64,000 nucleotides of DNA from Metallosphaera hakonensis JCM 8857 = DSM 7519 (lineage in GTDB: Archaea > Thermoproteota > Thermoprotei_A > Sulfolobales > Sulfolobaceae). Position numbers and translations under genes: made by a program. Within the stretch, counting starts at the first letter, position 1. Every line of letters begins with the position of its first letter. Below are positions 1-9,082 of this stretch, in pieces. The notes below the pieces were generated by a model that worked only from the letters and a program-made list of their open reading frames with translations, did no database searches and was not told the DNA's origin. The stretch spans positions 2,158,001-2,222,000 of the forward strand of contig NZ_CP029287.2 of the NCBI RefSeq assembly GCF_003201675.2, in the 5' to 3' direction.

Positions 1-585
1 TGCCGCGCCTCTAAGTCCGCTGGTAAATGTGAACGAAGCAAGGACGATGAAAGCTATAATTAGGGCAATGTCTGAGATGGTCTTCGAGACCACGCCCGTT
101 AATCCCACAAGCAATGAAGCCAATACTGCCTGCATTCCCACTATCTGTAATGCGATATAGGGAAGCTCTGCAACAACCCCTGTTAGTGCTACTGCTATGG
201 CAAGCCATTTGCTATCAAATCTGTCCTTCACGAAATCTGACGCTGTAACATAGCCCTTGTTCCTAGAGACCGTCCACAGTCTGGGCATAGTTAATAACGC
301 GACTGCAAACCCCCAAGCAACGTAGGGAACGGCAAAGAAGTATAGAGAACCTACGGTCAACATGCTAGACGGAACTGCAATAAACGTATATGCGGTGAAA
401 AGATCAGCACCCATGAGGAACCATACTAGAAGCCATCCAAGTCTTCTTCCTCCGAGTCCCCACTCGTCAATCCTTGAAAGGTCTCCTCTTCTAAATCTAG
501 AAGCCCAGAAGCCTAAAACTGCAAAAATAGCAAAAAGTATAATGAAAACTCCAAGAGTTACGTAATCAATATTTCCGAAAGCCAT
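1..585 (-). CDS. Sodium/solute symporter family permease (partial, C-terminus outside window)
   Basis: The 195 visible codons begin at an ATG at 585 and run off the left edge. The protein is highly hydrophobic, with an N-terminal helix starting about residue 8 and several further membrane segments. The [18 protein letters not shown]-type cytoplasmic segment after helix 1, followed by a membrane helix with a [10 protein letters not shown] stretch, is typical of the solute:sodium symporter (SSS) family. It probably moves an organic solute with Na+ or H+ across the cytoplasmic membrane; the substrate cannot be told. A DUF3311-like small membrane protein ends 5 nt upstream, a pairing common for SSS transporters. 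Confidence 0.8.
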   Translation of the reverse strand, partial: MAFGNIDYVTLGVFIILFAIFAVLGFWASRFRRGDLSRIDEWGLGGRRLGWLLVWFLMGADLFTAYTFIAVPSSMLTVGSLYFFAVPYVAWGFAVALLTMPRLWTVSRNKGYVTASDFVKDRFDSKWLAIAVALTGVVAELPYIALQIVGMQAVLASLLVGLTGVVSKTISDIALIIAFIVLASFTFTSGLRGAA

Positions 586-590
586 TTTCT

Positions 591-794
591 TCACCTTCCT
601 GAACCATTATCTTTAACAGCGAGAACTACACCTGCAAAAAGGGCCGTACTTACCACTAGGAGAATAATTTGATAGGAGTAGAAGTTAGTTAGACCTCCAA
701 TAGACGGCACACTGTTATTAAAAACTGGATATAAAGAGTATATAATTATATCTATCAAAAAAGCAATTCCCATTGCCAAATAGAACTTGTTCAT
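591..794 (-). CDS. DUF3311-like small membrane protein, symporter partner
   Basis: This 67-aa protein has two predicted membrane helices (about residues 5-25 and 38-60) and a short polar C-terminus. Its size and its position directly before an SSS-family symporter match the DUF3311 family, which is thought to be an accessory of such transporters; that role is inferred. The stop lies 5 nt before the symporter ATG and the GGTGA around the stop could act as a ribosome site for the next gene, so the two are probably one operon. The following 211 bases (795-1005) are AT-rich with no gene seen. Confidence 0.7.
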   Translation of the reverse strand: MNKFYLAMGIAFLIDIIIYSLYPVFNNSVPSIGGLTNFYSYQIILLVVSTALFAGVVLAVKDNGSGR

Positions 795-1005
795 AGACTA
801 CCTGAATATGTTTTAAGGAAAACAAACTTATAAATTTTATAATCTAGAGGGGTAATTATCATTGATATTTTCATAAAGCAAAACTACTTGTCTCTTACAT
901 TAGAAGAAATGTTTATTTTGATTGGAAGGTGCTTATGATTCAATTATATGCTATTTTTGAAAAATGGAAATAGATTACAAATAATCTATATCAGAAAAAT
1001 ACAAC

Positions 1006-2052
1006 TCACTGGGTTATTACAGTTGATCTAATTATACCTCTTATTTTACTTACTAATTCCTCTTCTCTTCTCGTGTAGTATGAGATTGCCCTTCCTTTTC
1101 TTCCCATTCTTCCGGCTCTACCCACCCTGTGAATGTAAGTCTCCACGTCTCTAGGTAAATCGAAGTTAATCACTTGATCCACATCAATCACATCGATCCC
1201 TCTAGCCGCGAGATCGGTGGCAATTAACAGATCGCTATTGCCTCTCCTGAAGTTCATTAAATTTCTTCTCCTAGCTCCCTGAGACATATCACCGTGGAGA
1301 ATCGAGGTGTTGAACTTATCCGCTACCCTGTCATAAAGGGCCTCTGCTCTAACCTTAGTATTGGTGAAGACTATGGCCTTGCCTTGAACATTACTAAATA
1401 ATTTCGTAATTTTTTCATTCCAATTATCACGAACTGGATAAAACTCATGATCTATCTCAACTGGTTTATATTCGTCTACTTTTAAGAATTCAGCGTCAGG
1501 TGCAAATTCCTCAGCCAATTCCCTAACCTCAGGCGGAACAGTGGCTGAGAAGAAACCGAAGGACTGAGCGTTGGTCTTCGATAGAATCATTCTCACATCC
1601 TCAATAAATCCCATATCTAGCATCCTATCTACTTCGTCAACTATCCCGAGCCTGAACCTGGAGAGGTCGAGAGTTCCCTTCCCCCAAAGATCCAAAATCC
1701 TTCCAGGCGTGCCCACAATGATATCACTATCGGCCTCCCTTTCCTGTCTCTCGTAACCTACACCACCTATGATTACTCCCAATGAGGTCCTCTTGTATTT
1801 TCCAAGCCTCTTGGCCTCATAAGCTACTTGCTCCGCTAACTCTCTAGTGGGGGTCAAGATTAGTGTATCCACACCTCTTTCTAGGACAGGTATCAAGTAA
1901 GATGCAGTCTTTCCTGAACCCGTTTTAGCTTGGACAATCACACTACGCCCGGTAATGAAGACCGGGATAGTAATTTCTTGAACTTTAGTGGGGCTCCGGT
2001 AGTTAATGTCAGCCAGTGCCCTTTTCAGTTGATCGCTTAACTGATCAAACAT
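1006..2052 (-). CDS. DEAD-box ATP-dependent RNA helicase
   Basis: The 348-aa protein carries the superfamily-2 helicase motifs in order: a Q-motif-like segment at residues 19-27, Walker A AKTGSGKT at 42-49, PTREL, TPGR, a Walker B DEVD (the usual DEAD with V for A), SAT, and motif [13 protein letters not shown] near 320. It is a minimal two-domain helicase with no long C-terminal extension. It should unwind short RNA duplexes in the cytoplasm, for example in ribosome assembly or cold adaptation; the exact substrate is unknown. Monocistronic by spacing. The 297-bp region upstream (2053-2349) is AT-rich and holds no gene I can support. Confidence 0.95.
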   Translation of the reverse strand: MFDQLSDQLKRALADINYRSPTKVQEITIPVFITGRSVIVQAKTGSGKTASYLIPVLERGVDTLILTPTRELAEQVAYEAKRLGKYKRTSLGVIIGGVGYERQEREADSDIIVGTPGRILDLWGKGTLDLSRFRLGIVDEVDRMLDMGFIEDVRMILSKTNAQSFGFFSATVPPEVRELAEEFAPDAEFLKVDEYKPVEIDHEFYPVRDNWNEKITKLFSNVQGKAIVFTNTKVRAEALYDRVADKFNTSILHGDMSQGARRRNLMNFRRGNSDLLIATDLAARGIDVIDVDQVINFDLPRDVETYIHRVGRAGRMGRKGRAISYYTRREEELVSKIRGIIRSTVITQ

Positions 2053-2349
2053 GATGTCGTCATAAATTTCTGAGTTAATAAATTCACTTGAAAAATCTAA
2101 GGATACTAAATCTTTCAGTAATGGAAGTAGTGAAAGTTTGTTAAAAACTTTTTAATCATCATGGTCATATCCACAATTATAAATCTCGAGAATGACATTC
2201 TTGTTTGCTATATTTCTTGCAAGAATTCATTTACAATGAACTAAAATCATGCACATGTTTATACATTTTAGATCTTCATATTATATTTTGGGCAAATCAA
2301 AGTGCAATTTAATTACTGATAAATTAACTTGTAAGTAAGATATTATCCT

Positions 2350-2895
2350 ATGAAGCTGTTTGGAATTAAGGTAGACTCGTTATTAACGTCACAAACGACT
2401 CACCTTGTTACCATGTCTACGTATATCCCAGAATACGGCGAAGAAAAACCAAAAATAGTGTCCTTGGACAGCGATAGGAGGGTCCTAAGGGAATTAGTAA
2501 TCTTAAGGGAATCAATATTGCCTGGAAAAAGGATTCAGCCAGGGTATAAGGTTGAAGTTTATGCCGTGTCAGATGGTAAATTGTCTAGTTTTTCTAAAGC
2601 AAGAACGCTAACCATAGTTCCTAGAATACTAAAAGGGCAGAACTGGTTGAGAGGAGAATTAATAATACTGGCGAAGAAGGACGAACCTGAAGCAATTCTT
2701 GTGCTTCACGATGTTCCCGCTCTTGGAAAATCTAACCAAGATGTGAAGAAAGAACTAATTCAGTTCTTAGGAGGATGGGGTGTCCACGTCAATAAACTTC
2801 CCGTAATTGTTAAGAATTCAAAGTTATCAGAGAAAATGAAAATTAAAGCTAAACTAATAGATATAGACTATCTGCTCTCTAGCTCTCTCCCCTGA
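2350..2895 (+). CDS. Conserved-looking hypothetical protein, 181 aa
   Basis: I do not recognise the family. The protein is soluble, with alternating beta-strand-like stretches and Lys/Glu-rich segments, no cysteines, no signal peptide and no membrane helix. The ATG at 2350 fits the normal coding pattern and the 3' end overlaps the convergent vWA gene by 17 nt. The open frame is long and its codon use resembles its neighbours, which supports a real gene. It lies next to the FHA/phosphatase/vWA signalling cluster, but on the other strand, so no functional link can be claimed. Confidence 0.75.
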   Translation: MKLFGIKVDSLLTSQTTHLVTMSTYIPEYGEEKPKIVSLDSDRRVLRELVILRESILPGKRIQPGYKVEVYAVSDGKLSSFSKARTLTIVPRILKGQNWLRGELIILAKKDEPEAILVLHDVPALGKSNQDVKKELIQFLGGWGVHVNKLPVIVKNSKLSEKMKIKAKLIDIDYLLSSSLP

Positions 2896-4030
2896 GCTTC
2901 CTAGTAACTTCACTGGATACTTCCTTTGAGAGCTTTCTTGTCTGTTCCGTGGCGTTGGAGGCCCTTTTAGTAGTTTCAAGGCTGTCTGAGAGTCTCCTAG
3001 TAGTCTCCATTAGCTCAATTTTCCTAGTTTGCCCAGCTATCTCCTCCATTCTCTTAAGTGTTCGAGTAGCCTCGACTAGGTTTCCAGCTTCTACCTCGTT
3101 TGAGACCTTCTGCAAATTATTGAAATATTCGTACTCTAAGAGTACGTCCTTGTTAACTCCCTTCACGAACATGCTTTGATCTTGGGCGGAAGAGATATTT
3201 ACTACACTTAAGAGTGCTTGTTTCCTACCGTCAGTAGGCTCCTCGTAATTAACCTTAACTGTCATGAAGTTCCCGTTGTAATTGGGTGGAATAACTGCCT
3301 CTCCCAGTATCTTGATTACCCCCTCCACAGCGTTGATCTTCACCGGAGGTCCAGAATAGTTTAATAGCTTGACATTAGACTCAGCAACGAACTCCACATT
3401 AACGTTCTTAGCGGCGATCTTGGTTTTCGCTGCTTTGGGAAGCTTGTCAGGGATTTCCATGGCATCGTTTACATGGTAGAACACGCCTCCCGACCTATCT
3501 GCAAGAGTCTTGAGGATAGTCTCATTGTAGTCGTCTCCTAGACCAAAAGAAATGGCCTGAACACCGCTGGGTATAGGGACTCTCTTATAAGTTTCAGTGT
3601 TAGTATCATCTGTGGGATTCCCGTCAGTGAGCAAAATCACATAGCTGGGGAGCTTGTATTTATTATGGAGATTAAATGCTGTAAGAAGAGCAGTGTAAAG
3701 TACAGTCTGACCTCCTGCAGTAAGATCTGCTATCTCCGTAGTTAGGTCCTCGGGATCGGCGAACTCTCTTACTATATTCACCCTACTTGAAAATGTAACA
3801 AAGGACACCTTATTTCCTTGCGGAATTCTTTTTAGAAGCTCTATGGCCCCCCTCTTTGCGTTCTCAATTTTTAGACCATCCATAGATCCGCTGGTATCTA
3901 GTAACACAATGTAATGAAAGCCGGTGGCGGTAGTTATCTTTTCAGGAACCAGGAGAACCTTGAATGCCATTTTTATGTCGCTGTTGAAGGAATATCTATG
4001 GCTTACTTCTACCTTCATGGAAAGGGTCAT
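2879..4030 (-). CDS. arnB: vWA-domain protein, ArnB-like
   Basis: The 383-aa protein has a von Willebrand A domain with the metal-ion site DTSGSM at residues 45-50, followed by Thr and Asp (LTDGNPTDDT) for MIDAS completion. The last 90 residues are charged and rich in Thr/Arg/Glu repeats (TRKL, TTRR), probably helical and a likely target for phosphorylation. Architecture and linkage to a zinc-ribbon/FHA gene match ArnB, which with ArnA represses archaellum expression in Sulfolobus acidocaldarius. Its start overlaps the phosphatase stop by 4 nt, so the three genes are translationally coupled. The orthology is inferred from domain order, not from a search. Confidence 0.8.
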   Translation of the reverse strand: MTLSMKVEVSHRYSFNSDIKMAFKVLLVPEKITTATGFHYIVLLDTSGSMDGLKIENAKRGAIELLKRIPQGNKVSFVTFSSRVNIVREFADPEDLTTEIADLTAGGQTVLYTALLTAFNLHNKYKLPSYVILLTDGNPTDDTNTETYKRVPIPSGVQAISFGLGDDYNETILKTLADRSGGVFYHVNDAMEIPDKLPKAAKTKIAAKNVNVEFVAESNVKLLNYSGPPVKINAVEGVIKILGEAVIPPNYNGNFMTVKVNYEEPTDGRKQALLSVVNISSAQDQSMFVKGVNKDVLLEYEYFNNLQKVSNEVEAGNLVEATRTLKRMEEIAGQTRKIELMETTRRLSDSLETTKRASNATEQTRKLSKEVSSEVTRKLRGES

Positions 4031-4863
4031 ATCTTATCACCATTAAACAGGAAAGTCTCATCCAAGAATACTTGGTTGAATTTACCTTGCTCTTGAAGTA
4101 AAATACCAGCTCTCATCTTGTGATATCTACTGGAGAACACCGTAATAACCCTTTCATCTAACTCCCATCTCATACCATCAGCAACTTCATGTCCTCTTAT
4201 TATTCCAGCGAGTGAATTCTCCTTTAAGAACTCTAGAGTGACATCTTTTCCGTAAAAGAACGTTCCCTCACCCCTGATGTTTGGAACGAAGCCATCCAAT
4301 TCTTCCCTTGGATCGTTCCAAAGCATTTCGAAGGCTATCTCGTCCTCTGGTATAATATCTGGTTTCTTCAAATCCTCTATTTGCTCAACCTTCTTTAGAT
4401 TCCTCGCTATACCACCATGAACACACAGGTAATTGTTGACAATTGCCGCATAGGGCATATTAGCAAATAGATTCACGAATTCGGGGTAAGCCTCCTCTCC
4501 CAACTTCTCCTTTACCTCAGCTTTAAAGCCATAGTAGTCGTTTGTCAGCGGACTTTCATGATTTCCTCTTAGGACTACAACTTTTTCCTGGTTTTCTAGG
4601 AAGCGGGATAAGATTAACTCTAGGTTCTCTAGTCCATAGGGCTCGCGATCTACGTAATCCCCTAAGAACACAATTGCGTCGTAATCCCAGTATTTATCGA
4701 AAACGTATTTTGTAACGTTATAAGCCCCATGTGTGTCCCCCACGAATGCGACCTTGCTCTTCTCCCCGATCCTCAAGAGAGGCTTCATCGAGGAGAATCT
4801 CTCTCTCGATTTCATGACAAGGTCTAATATGGCATCCTTCCTCTCTTGAGGCCAAGAGCTCAT
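4027..4863 (-). CDS. PPP-family Ser/Thr protein phosphatase
   Basis: The 278-aa enzyme has the three PPP metallophosphatase signatures: GDTHG (residues 42-46), GDYVDRE (68-74) and RGNHE (99-103), plus a downstream HGG that supplies a metal-binding His. It should remove phosphate from Ser/Thr in proteins using two divalent metals. It sits between the FHA gene (4-nt overlap upstream) and the vWA gene (4-nt overlap downstream), which strongly suggests that it dephosphorylates these partners or works on the same pathway. Length is normal for archaeal PP1/PP2A-like enzymes. Confidence 0.92.
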   Translation of the reverse strand: MSSWPQERKDAILDLVMKSRERFSSMKPLLRIGEKSKVAFVGDTHGAYNVTKYVFDKYWDYDAIVFLGDYVDREPYGLENLELILSRFLENQEKVVVLRGNHESPLTNDYYGFKAEVKEKLGEEAYPEFVNLFANMPYAAIVNNYLCVHGGIARNLKKVEQIEDLKKPDIIPEDEIAFEMLWNDPREELDGFVPNIRGEGTFFYGKDVTLEFLKENSLAGIIRGHEVADGMRWELDERVITVFSSRYHKMRAGILLQEQGKFNQVFLDETFLFNGDKI

Positions 4864-5534
4864 TCTCTCACAATCTTGATTATTGTGCCGTTCCCCAGTT
4901 TAACGACTGCGTTCTTAGGGAGCTGGGCCTTGCCCTTGACCGCTTGAAAGACCTTTCCATCATATATATAGGTCCCATTGGTGCTGTTCAGGTCTTCAAT
5001 AAATAGAGAGTCCCCCTCTTTATATAGGAGGGCATGTCTCCTTGATATCTCCCCGTCCGGTATCATTAGTACGTTTTCTGGGCTTCTACCTATGGAAATG
5101 CTTTCAAATACTTCAAAGTCAAGTGGGACCTTTGTTTTATTTAGAGCGGAGACAGGGGTAGCTATAAACTGAACGTAATACTTTCCCTGTTCCACGGCTG
5201 ATGGCGGCTGTTGTGTGGTTATAGGTGTGGTTATTGGTTGATTCTCTTGAGCTGTAGTTGTCTCTGGGGTTTGAGTCTGTTGAACGGGCTCTTGTAATGG
5301 TGGATTTTCCGTCTGTGGAGTCTGTTCTGTAACTGTAGGCTGATTCTCTGGTTGTACTGGTTGGTTGTTTTGCTCTGAAGCTTGTGATTGATGTTCCGTT
5401 TCCTGAACTTGTACTTCTTGGCTCGTTGAAGTGGTTAAAGCTTGTTGCTCATCTGGCCTTTTTAGTCCGCAAGTAGTACAATACATTGCATCGTCGGGAT
5501 TCTCGGTTCCACATCCTGAACATTTCCATGTCAT
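4860..5534 (-). CDS. arnA: Zinc-ribbon / FHA-domain protein, ArnA-like
   Basis: I place the start at the ATG at 5534 rather than at the far upstream ATG (5717), because the zinc ribbon begins right there (Met-Thr-Trp-Lys-Cys) and a TATA-like box lies 28 nt upstream. The resulting 224-aa protein has a CxxC...CxxC ribbon at residues 5-21, a long Gln/Thr/Pro-rich linker, and a C-terminal FHA domain with SIGRS, EISRRH and NSTNGTY motifs that bind phosphothreonine. This is the ArnA architecture, a negative regulator of archaella. First gene of the three-gene operon. Confidence 0.85.
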   Translation of the reverse strand: MTWKCSGCGTENPDDAMYCTTCGLKRPDEQQALTTSTSQEVQVQETEHQSQASEQNNQPVQPENQPTVTEQTPQTENPPLQEPVQQTQTPETTTAQENQPITTPITTQQPPSAVEQGKYYVQFIATPVSALNKTKVPLDFEVFESISIGRSPENVLMIPDGEISRRHALLYKEGDSLFIEDLNSTNGTYIYDGKVFQAVKGKAQLPKNAVVKLGNGTIIKIVRE

Positions 5535-5555
5535 GGAACTATTCTTGATACAAAA

Positions 5556-5568
5556 CCTATTAAGTATT
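5556..5568 (-). promoter_or_regulatory. TATA-like box for the arnA-like operon
   Basis: On the minus strand this reads AATACTTAATAGG, centred about 28 nt before the ATG at 5534. It supports a leaderless transcript and the shorter start chosen for the FHA protein. Confidence 0.5.
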
Positions 5569-5809
5569 TTCGCCAATGACACTCTGTCGAATTTTTCAAA
5601 TTTTATAACGGTTGGCGCTAAACCTGCATTCAAATTAACATCTGGTCTTGGATTAAAGAGAAACATTTGAACTAAATATCGATAAAGAGATTCATAAAGC
5701 ATGCCAATTAAGGTCATTCAAATTATTCAGATAATGAGACAGGGCTCAATACCATAGGGTTTGTGTGGTCAAAAAAATTAATAATCGCTCCGTACGGTAA
5801 ACTAGTTCA

Positions 5810-6373
5810 ATGCAGAAGACAATTCAAGGGGTTTACGTGAATCTTCAGGAACTAGCCTATAGCCTAGAAAACTGGTTCAAATCCAAGAAGCATTATCAAA
5901 CGCAGGTTTTGGGCATGGGACAGAGCTTTATAGTTCAGGCTAAAAAGGTAGGATTTTTCAGGACAATAATAGGAGCAGATAGGGCATTTACGGTAAGATT
6001 AATGGGTGGGCAAGGTTTCTTGAACGTGGATGTTGGGTTAGCTGACTGGTTAAAGGCTGCAGACGTAACCGAAGACGTTATAGCAGCCCTGGTATTCACT
6101 CCCTTAGCCGTAGTCGAGGGAATAGAGCAACTCTATGATCTGAAGCTCGAAAAGGACATTATCAAGGAAGTGGAAACGTTGGCGTTTTCCATGTCCCAGA
6201 GTTCTCCTACATATTATCAGCCCTCTCCATCATATCAGCCGCCTATGCAACCCCAATACCCGTATCAGCCCATGACTCAGCAACCGAGTCAACAGAAATA
6301 TTGTCCGTCCTGTGGATCGCCAAATCCGGCTACTGCAAGGTTTTGCATAAGCTGCGGAACTAGGTTCCTTTAA
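5810..6373 (+). CDS. C-terminal zinc-ribbon protein, divergent to the arnA-like operon
   Basis: The 187-aa protein has an N-terminal domain of about 120 residues of mixed alpha/beta character, then a Pro/Gln/Tyr-rich linker (about 130-160) and a C-terminal zinc ribbon with two CxxCG knuckles (CPSCG, CISCG). The low-complexity linker and ribbon mirror the neighbour ArnA-like protein with the domain order reversed. The function is unknown; divergent transcription from the FHA/phosphatase/vWA operon suggests the same signalling system. The start ATG at 5810 is preceded by an AT-rich TATA-like stretch near 5775-5785. Confidence 0.8.
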   Translation: MQKTIQGVYVNLQELAYSLENWFKSKKHYQTQVLGMGQSFIVQAKKVGFFRTIIGADRAFTVRLMGGQGFLNVDVGLADWLKAADVTEDVIAALVFTPLAVVEGIEQLYDLKLEKDIIKEVETLAFSMSQSSPTYYQPSPSYQPPMQPQYPYQPMTQQPSQQKYCPSCGSPNPATARFCISCGTRFL

Positions 6374-6374
6374 G

Positions 6375-7052
6375 TCAAATTTTCTTATTTATTAACCGTA
6401 AAAATTCTAGATCGCCTGGAGAGGAAATGAGAATGGCCTTAGCGCCTATTCCCTTCAATTCCTCAATGATGATCATTGCGCTCTCCTCATCAAATGTTGG
6501 CTGGGAAATGTTCTTGAGAAGCTCTCCATTCTTCTTTGTCTTCACAATAACGTAAGGAATTATTCTATCTAAAGGAAGTCCTTCAAGTACCTTCAAACTC
6601 CCGAAGTGTAAACCTAGAAAGAAATCTGCAGGAACATCAAGCCTCAAGAAAATATCCTCCCTTCTCTTTCTTAGACTAACCATCCCCCCGCTTCTTATTC
6701 CATATCCTTTGCTTATCTCTATAGCCTTTTCAGTAGTAACTTGGTTAACCTCTCCTCCAAACTTGGGCCTATCTCCCCTCGTGAATGCCACCTCCAAGTC
6801 TAACATTTTAGCGGTTATGGAGAGAGATCTCACATAGAGCTCGTTAACGTCCGCCAATCTCTGATTAATGATCACTCTTTTACTCTCTCCTAACGTCTCC
6901 CTCACTAACGTGGCCATAACCGAGGGAAGAACGGATGGTTCTCCAAGAGCCGCGTCAGGAACGTCAAATCCATCAAAGCCTTCAAGCTCGTTTATCTCCT
7001 TCTTGAGTTTCTCCAGTTTGTGCTTGGGATGAAGCTCCGCCAGAATTTCCAT
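6375..7052 (-). CDS. Putative TIM-barrel protein, distantly like methylenetetrahydrofolate reductase
   Basis: This 225-aa soluble protein starts with an [11 protein letters not shown] stretch followed by a segment in which a goal such as [15 protein letters not shown] is named, which recalls the first strand and substrate loop of MTHFR-type TIM barrels. It is shorter than bacterial MetF (about 290). The order of the remaining strands ([43 protein letters not shown]) is consistent with a small barrel. Assignment to folate metabolism is tentative; it could be another flavin- or pterin-linked barrel. It ends 1 nt from the convergent zinc-ribbon gene. Confidence 0.5.
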   Translation of the reverse strand: MEILAELHPKHKLEKLKKEINELEGFDGFDVPDAALGEPSVLPSVMATLVRETLGESKRVIINQRLADVNELYVRSLSITAKMLDLEVAFTRGDRPKFGGEVNQVTTEKAIEISKGYGIRSGGMVSLRKRREDIFLRLDVPADFFLGLHFGSLKVLEGLPLDRIIPYVIVKTKKNGELLKNISQPTFDEESAMIIIEELKGIGAKAILISSPGDLEFLRLINKKI

Positions 7053-7060
7053 TTTACGCT

Positions 7061-7072
7061 CTATTTTATAAC
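7061..7072 (+). promoter_or_regulatory. TATA-like box for the tRNA thiolation gene
   Basis: The stretch TATTTTATAAC lies about 25 nt upstream of the ATG at 7089 and argues for that leaderless start rather than the upstream in-frame ATG at 7020, which falls inside the divergent gene. Confidence 0.4.
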
Positions 7073-7088
7073 CCCTTTAAAAATATTT

Positions 7089-8054
7089 ATGTACGTGAAC
7101 TGTAAGAGATGTGGTTCTAAGGCAGTAATAAGAATAGATTACGCCAATCTCACTCTGTGTGCTGAGCACTTTTCGGAATGGCTGGAAACAAGAGTGGAGA
7201 AAACCGTCAAGGATTATGGAATGGTTGCGCCTGGAGATATTGTAGCCGTAGCTGTGTCTGGTGGGAAGGATAGTACTACCCTTCTTCATGTAATGAAGAA
7301 AGTATCAGAACGGATGAAGTTCGATGTAGTGGGTATTAACATCGACTTAGGCATAGATCGTGGAACTAAGTACTCCTCTCTTAGCACAGAGCTAGCGGTC
7401 AGAAACTTCGAGTTGACCGGCGTTAATTACAAGGTAGTGAAGCTTAAGGAAACCCATGGTTTCACTATTGATGAAACCAAGCATAGAGTAAAAAGACCTG
7501 TTTGTAGTACCTGCGGGCTAGTTAAGAGATACGTCTTAGACGAGGTTGCAAAGGAGATAGGAGCCAATGTCCTGGCTACAGGTCACAATTTAAACGATAT
7601 GGCTGTGTTTGTTATGTCCGGTTATCATACAGGAGATCTCCAAAATCTAGCTAGACTTAGGGCTGTTTCGCCTGGGGAGAACGGATATATTAAGAAGATA
7701 AAACCTCTCTTTTTAACGTCTGAGAAAGAGACTACAACTTACGCTCTGGTTAACAAAATCCCCTTCCTATTGGATTCGTGCCCCAATAATCCGAAAGTTG
7801 GTGGCCCAACTTCAGATAAGTTAAGGAGAATGGTGGAGTTGACAGAGGAAGAAATACCCGGATTTATGTTGAGATTAGTTGAAAACTTTGAAAGAAGGAT
7901 TAGACCCTTCTTTGAGGATCTGCCAAGGTTTAACTTAGGCAAATGTAAAGTCTGCGGTAAACCCACTAACAGTGATAGGGACATCTGTTCCTTCTGTGCC
8001 CTGAAAATCAAGATGAATGGCGGTGAAGTTTCCAATGTCGTCTCGGGAGAGTAA
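7089..8054 (+). CDS. TtuA/Ncs6-family tRNA 2-thiolation PP-loop ATPase
   Basis: With the start at 7089 the protein has 321 residues. An N-terminal zinc-binding pair (CKRC at 5-8 and CAEH at 24-27) precedes the PP-loop SGGKDST at 57-63, which adenylates the tRNA uridine. Further cysteines in PVCSTCG and a C-terminal zinc finger (CKVCG...CSFC) fit the TtcA/TtuA family, where three cysteines bind an Fe-S cluster. It probably makes 2-thiouridine at U34 or U54 of tRNA. The last 20 nt overlap the start of the priX-like gene, so they are likely co-transcribed. Confidence 0.88.
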   Translation: MYVNCKRCGSKAVIRIDYANLTLCAEHFSEWLETRVEKTVKDYGMVAPGDIVAVAVSGGKDSTTLLHVMKKVSERMKFDVVGINIDLGIDRGTKYSSLSTELAVRNFELTGVNYKVVKLKETHGFTIDETKHRVKRPVCSTCGLVKRYVLDEVAKEIGANVLATGHNLNDMAVFVMSGYHTGDLQNLARLRAVSPGENGYIKKIKPLFLTSEKETTTYALVNKIPFLLDSCPNNPKVGGPTSDKLRRMVELTEEEIPGFMLRLVENFERRIRPFFEDLPRFNLGKCKVCGKPTNSDRDICSFCALKIKMNGGEVSNVVSGE

Positions 8055-8493
8055 GTTCAGGGTCAATCTCCATTACTTAGACGGTATGCCCGCAGGTCAC
8101 TCTGAATATCAAGACGGAATGTCAAGAGTTTTTAATGAAAATGGCGAGTTTTTATTTGAAACCGATGGAATATTTCCGCCTAGGCCTAGGACCACATCAT
8201 TGGACTGGATAGATGTTGTCTTGGATAGAGGCCTCTCTGACGGGAGGAAGAGGTTCATTCTCTATGTTGCTTCGCGGTATCTGGTTAATGTAAAGGGACT
8301 TCCAGAAGATCAAGCGGTGGAGAAGCTGAAGGAGTTTTACTATAAAAGTGGTGGAAAGGTTTACGATACCTGGATTAGGTCAGTTTTGAGGGGAGTAAAG
8401 AGTAAGGGCCTAATGCCTCCCTCTCTTAAGAGATTGGAACTCAAGGATAGAGAATTATATAAGGCTATAAAGGAGGTTTTAGAAAGAAAATAG
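8035..8493 (+). CDS. priX: DNA primase noncatalytic subunit PriX-like
   Basis: I choose the ATG at 8035 (152 aa) over 8017 because a GGTG lies about 12 nt upstream and the length fits Sulfolobus PriX (about 154 aa). The C-terminal half has the helical pattern of the PriL C-terminal/PriX fold: a basic [17 protein letters not shown] helix followed by a segment ending in [20 protein letters not shown]. In Saccharolobus PriX joins PriS and PriL in a heterotrimeric primase and is needed for initiation. The call rests on this recognition, not on a search. The start overlaps the thiolation gene by 20 nt. Confidence 0.7.
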   Translation: MSSRESKFRVNLHYLDGMPAGHSEYQDGMSRVFNENGEFLFETDGIFPPRPRTTSLDWIDVVLDRGLSDGRKRFILYVASRYLVNVKGLPEDQAVEKLKEFYYKSGGKVYDTWIRSVLRGVKSKGLMPPSLKRLELKDRELYKAIKEVLERK

Positions 8494-8530
8494 TAAACTA
8501 AGTTTATAATGTACAAACGTTATTTAGCTT

Positions 8531-8740
8531 ATGGTATCGGAAAAAAGATGGGATACTTTCACTTGGTTCGTCATAGTAGCTCCTCTAGTTGGTTTCTTCA
8601 TTATGACTCTCATCCTTTCAGAATATCTGAACAATTTTGCACCCTGGAGATCCGTAGTCCCCGTAATACTCGGCTTTGGAGTGTTTTTCTTATTGGTCGG
8701 TATATTTCTGAGGACTAAGTTCGGGAGGATGGCCCTTTAA
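8531..8740 (+). CDS. Small two-helix membrane protein
   Basis: The 69-aa product has two membrane segments (about residues 11-28 and 39-61) with a short basic tail, and no recognisable family. A TATA-like GTTTATAATG lies about 26 nt before the ATG, which supports this frame over the overlapping one starting at 8509. Its stop overlaps the convergent gene at 8737 by 4 nt. Confidence 0.65.
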   Translation: MVSEKRWDTFTWFVIVAPLVGFFIMTLILSEYLNNFAPWRSVVPVILGFGVFFLLVGIFLRTKFGRMAL

Positions 8741-9051
8741 CTTAACCTTTCACTGGCCTTGTCAAGGAAGCTGTCCACATAATTCTTTTCTCCGAATATG
8801 ACCAGGTCGTCAATCTCCTTTTGATAATATTTCTCCACTACCCTTAGAATATGCTCGTTTGTACCTGGGAAGACGTCTACAACTTCTCCTCCTTGAAGTT
8901 TGTCATCCTCGTAGATGGCCACGGCCATATTCTTGTACACATTTACTCTGAAGGTCGAGATCACCTTACCGTCCTCAACTTTTTTATAGACGTAGATGAG
9001 GAGTAAGGGTTCGGTCATGGAATGCCTTACGTATTCAGCGTATTTTATCAT
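8737..9051 (-). CDS. Hypothetical protein, 104 aa
   Basis: A small soluble alpha/beta protein with no family I recognise; it has strands such as LLLIYVYKK, KVISTFRVNVY and MAVAIYEDD followed by a helix-rich C-terminus. It shares a 31-bp divergent promoter region with the M20 peptidase gene at 9083. The even codon pattern and the compact spacing make it likely real. No signal peptide and no cysteine. Confidence 0.65.
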   Translation of the reverse strand: MIKYAEYVRHSMTEPLLLIYVYKKVEDGKVISTFRVNVYKNMAVAIYEDDKLQGGEVVDVFPGTNEHILRVVEKYYQKEIDDLVIFGEKNYVDSFLDKASERLS

Positions 9052-9082
9052 GGCTTATTTAATAGTCAGATAATTAAAAAAC

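Noticed and set aside
11-208. 65-codon minus-strand frame at the left edge
   Set aside because: It overlaps the SSS symporter in another frame and has no membrane pattern.
5535-5717. Upstream extension of the FHA protein to the ATG at 5717
   Set aside because: The extra 61 residues precede the zinc ribbon, have no family features, and the TATA-like box at 5556-5568 would lie inside the gene.
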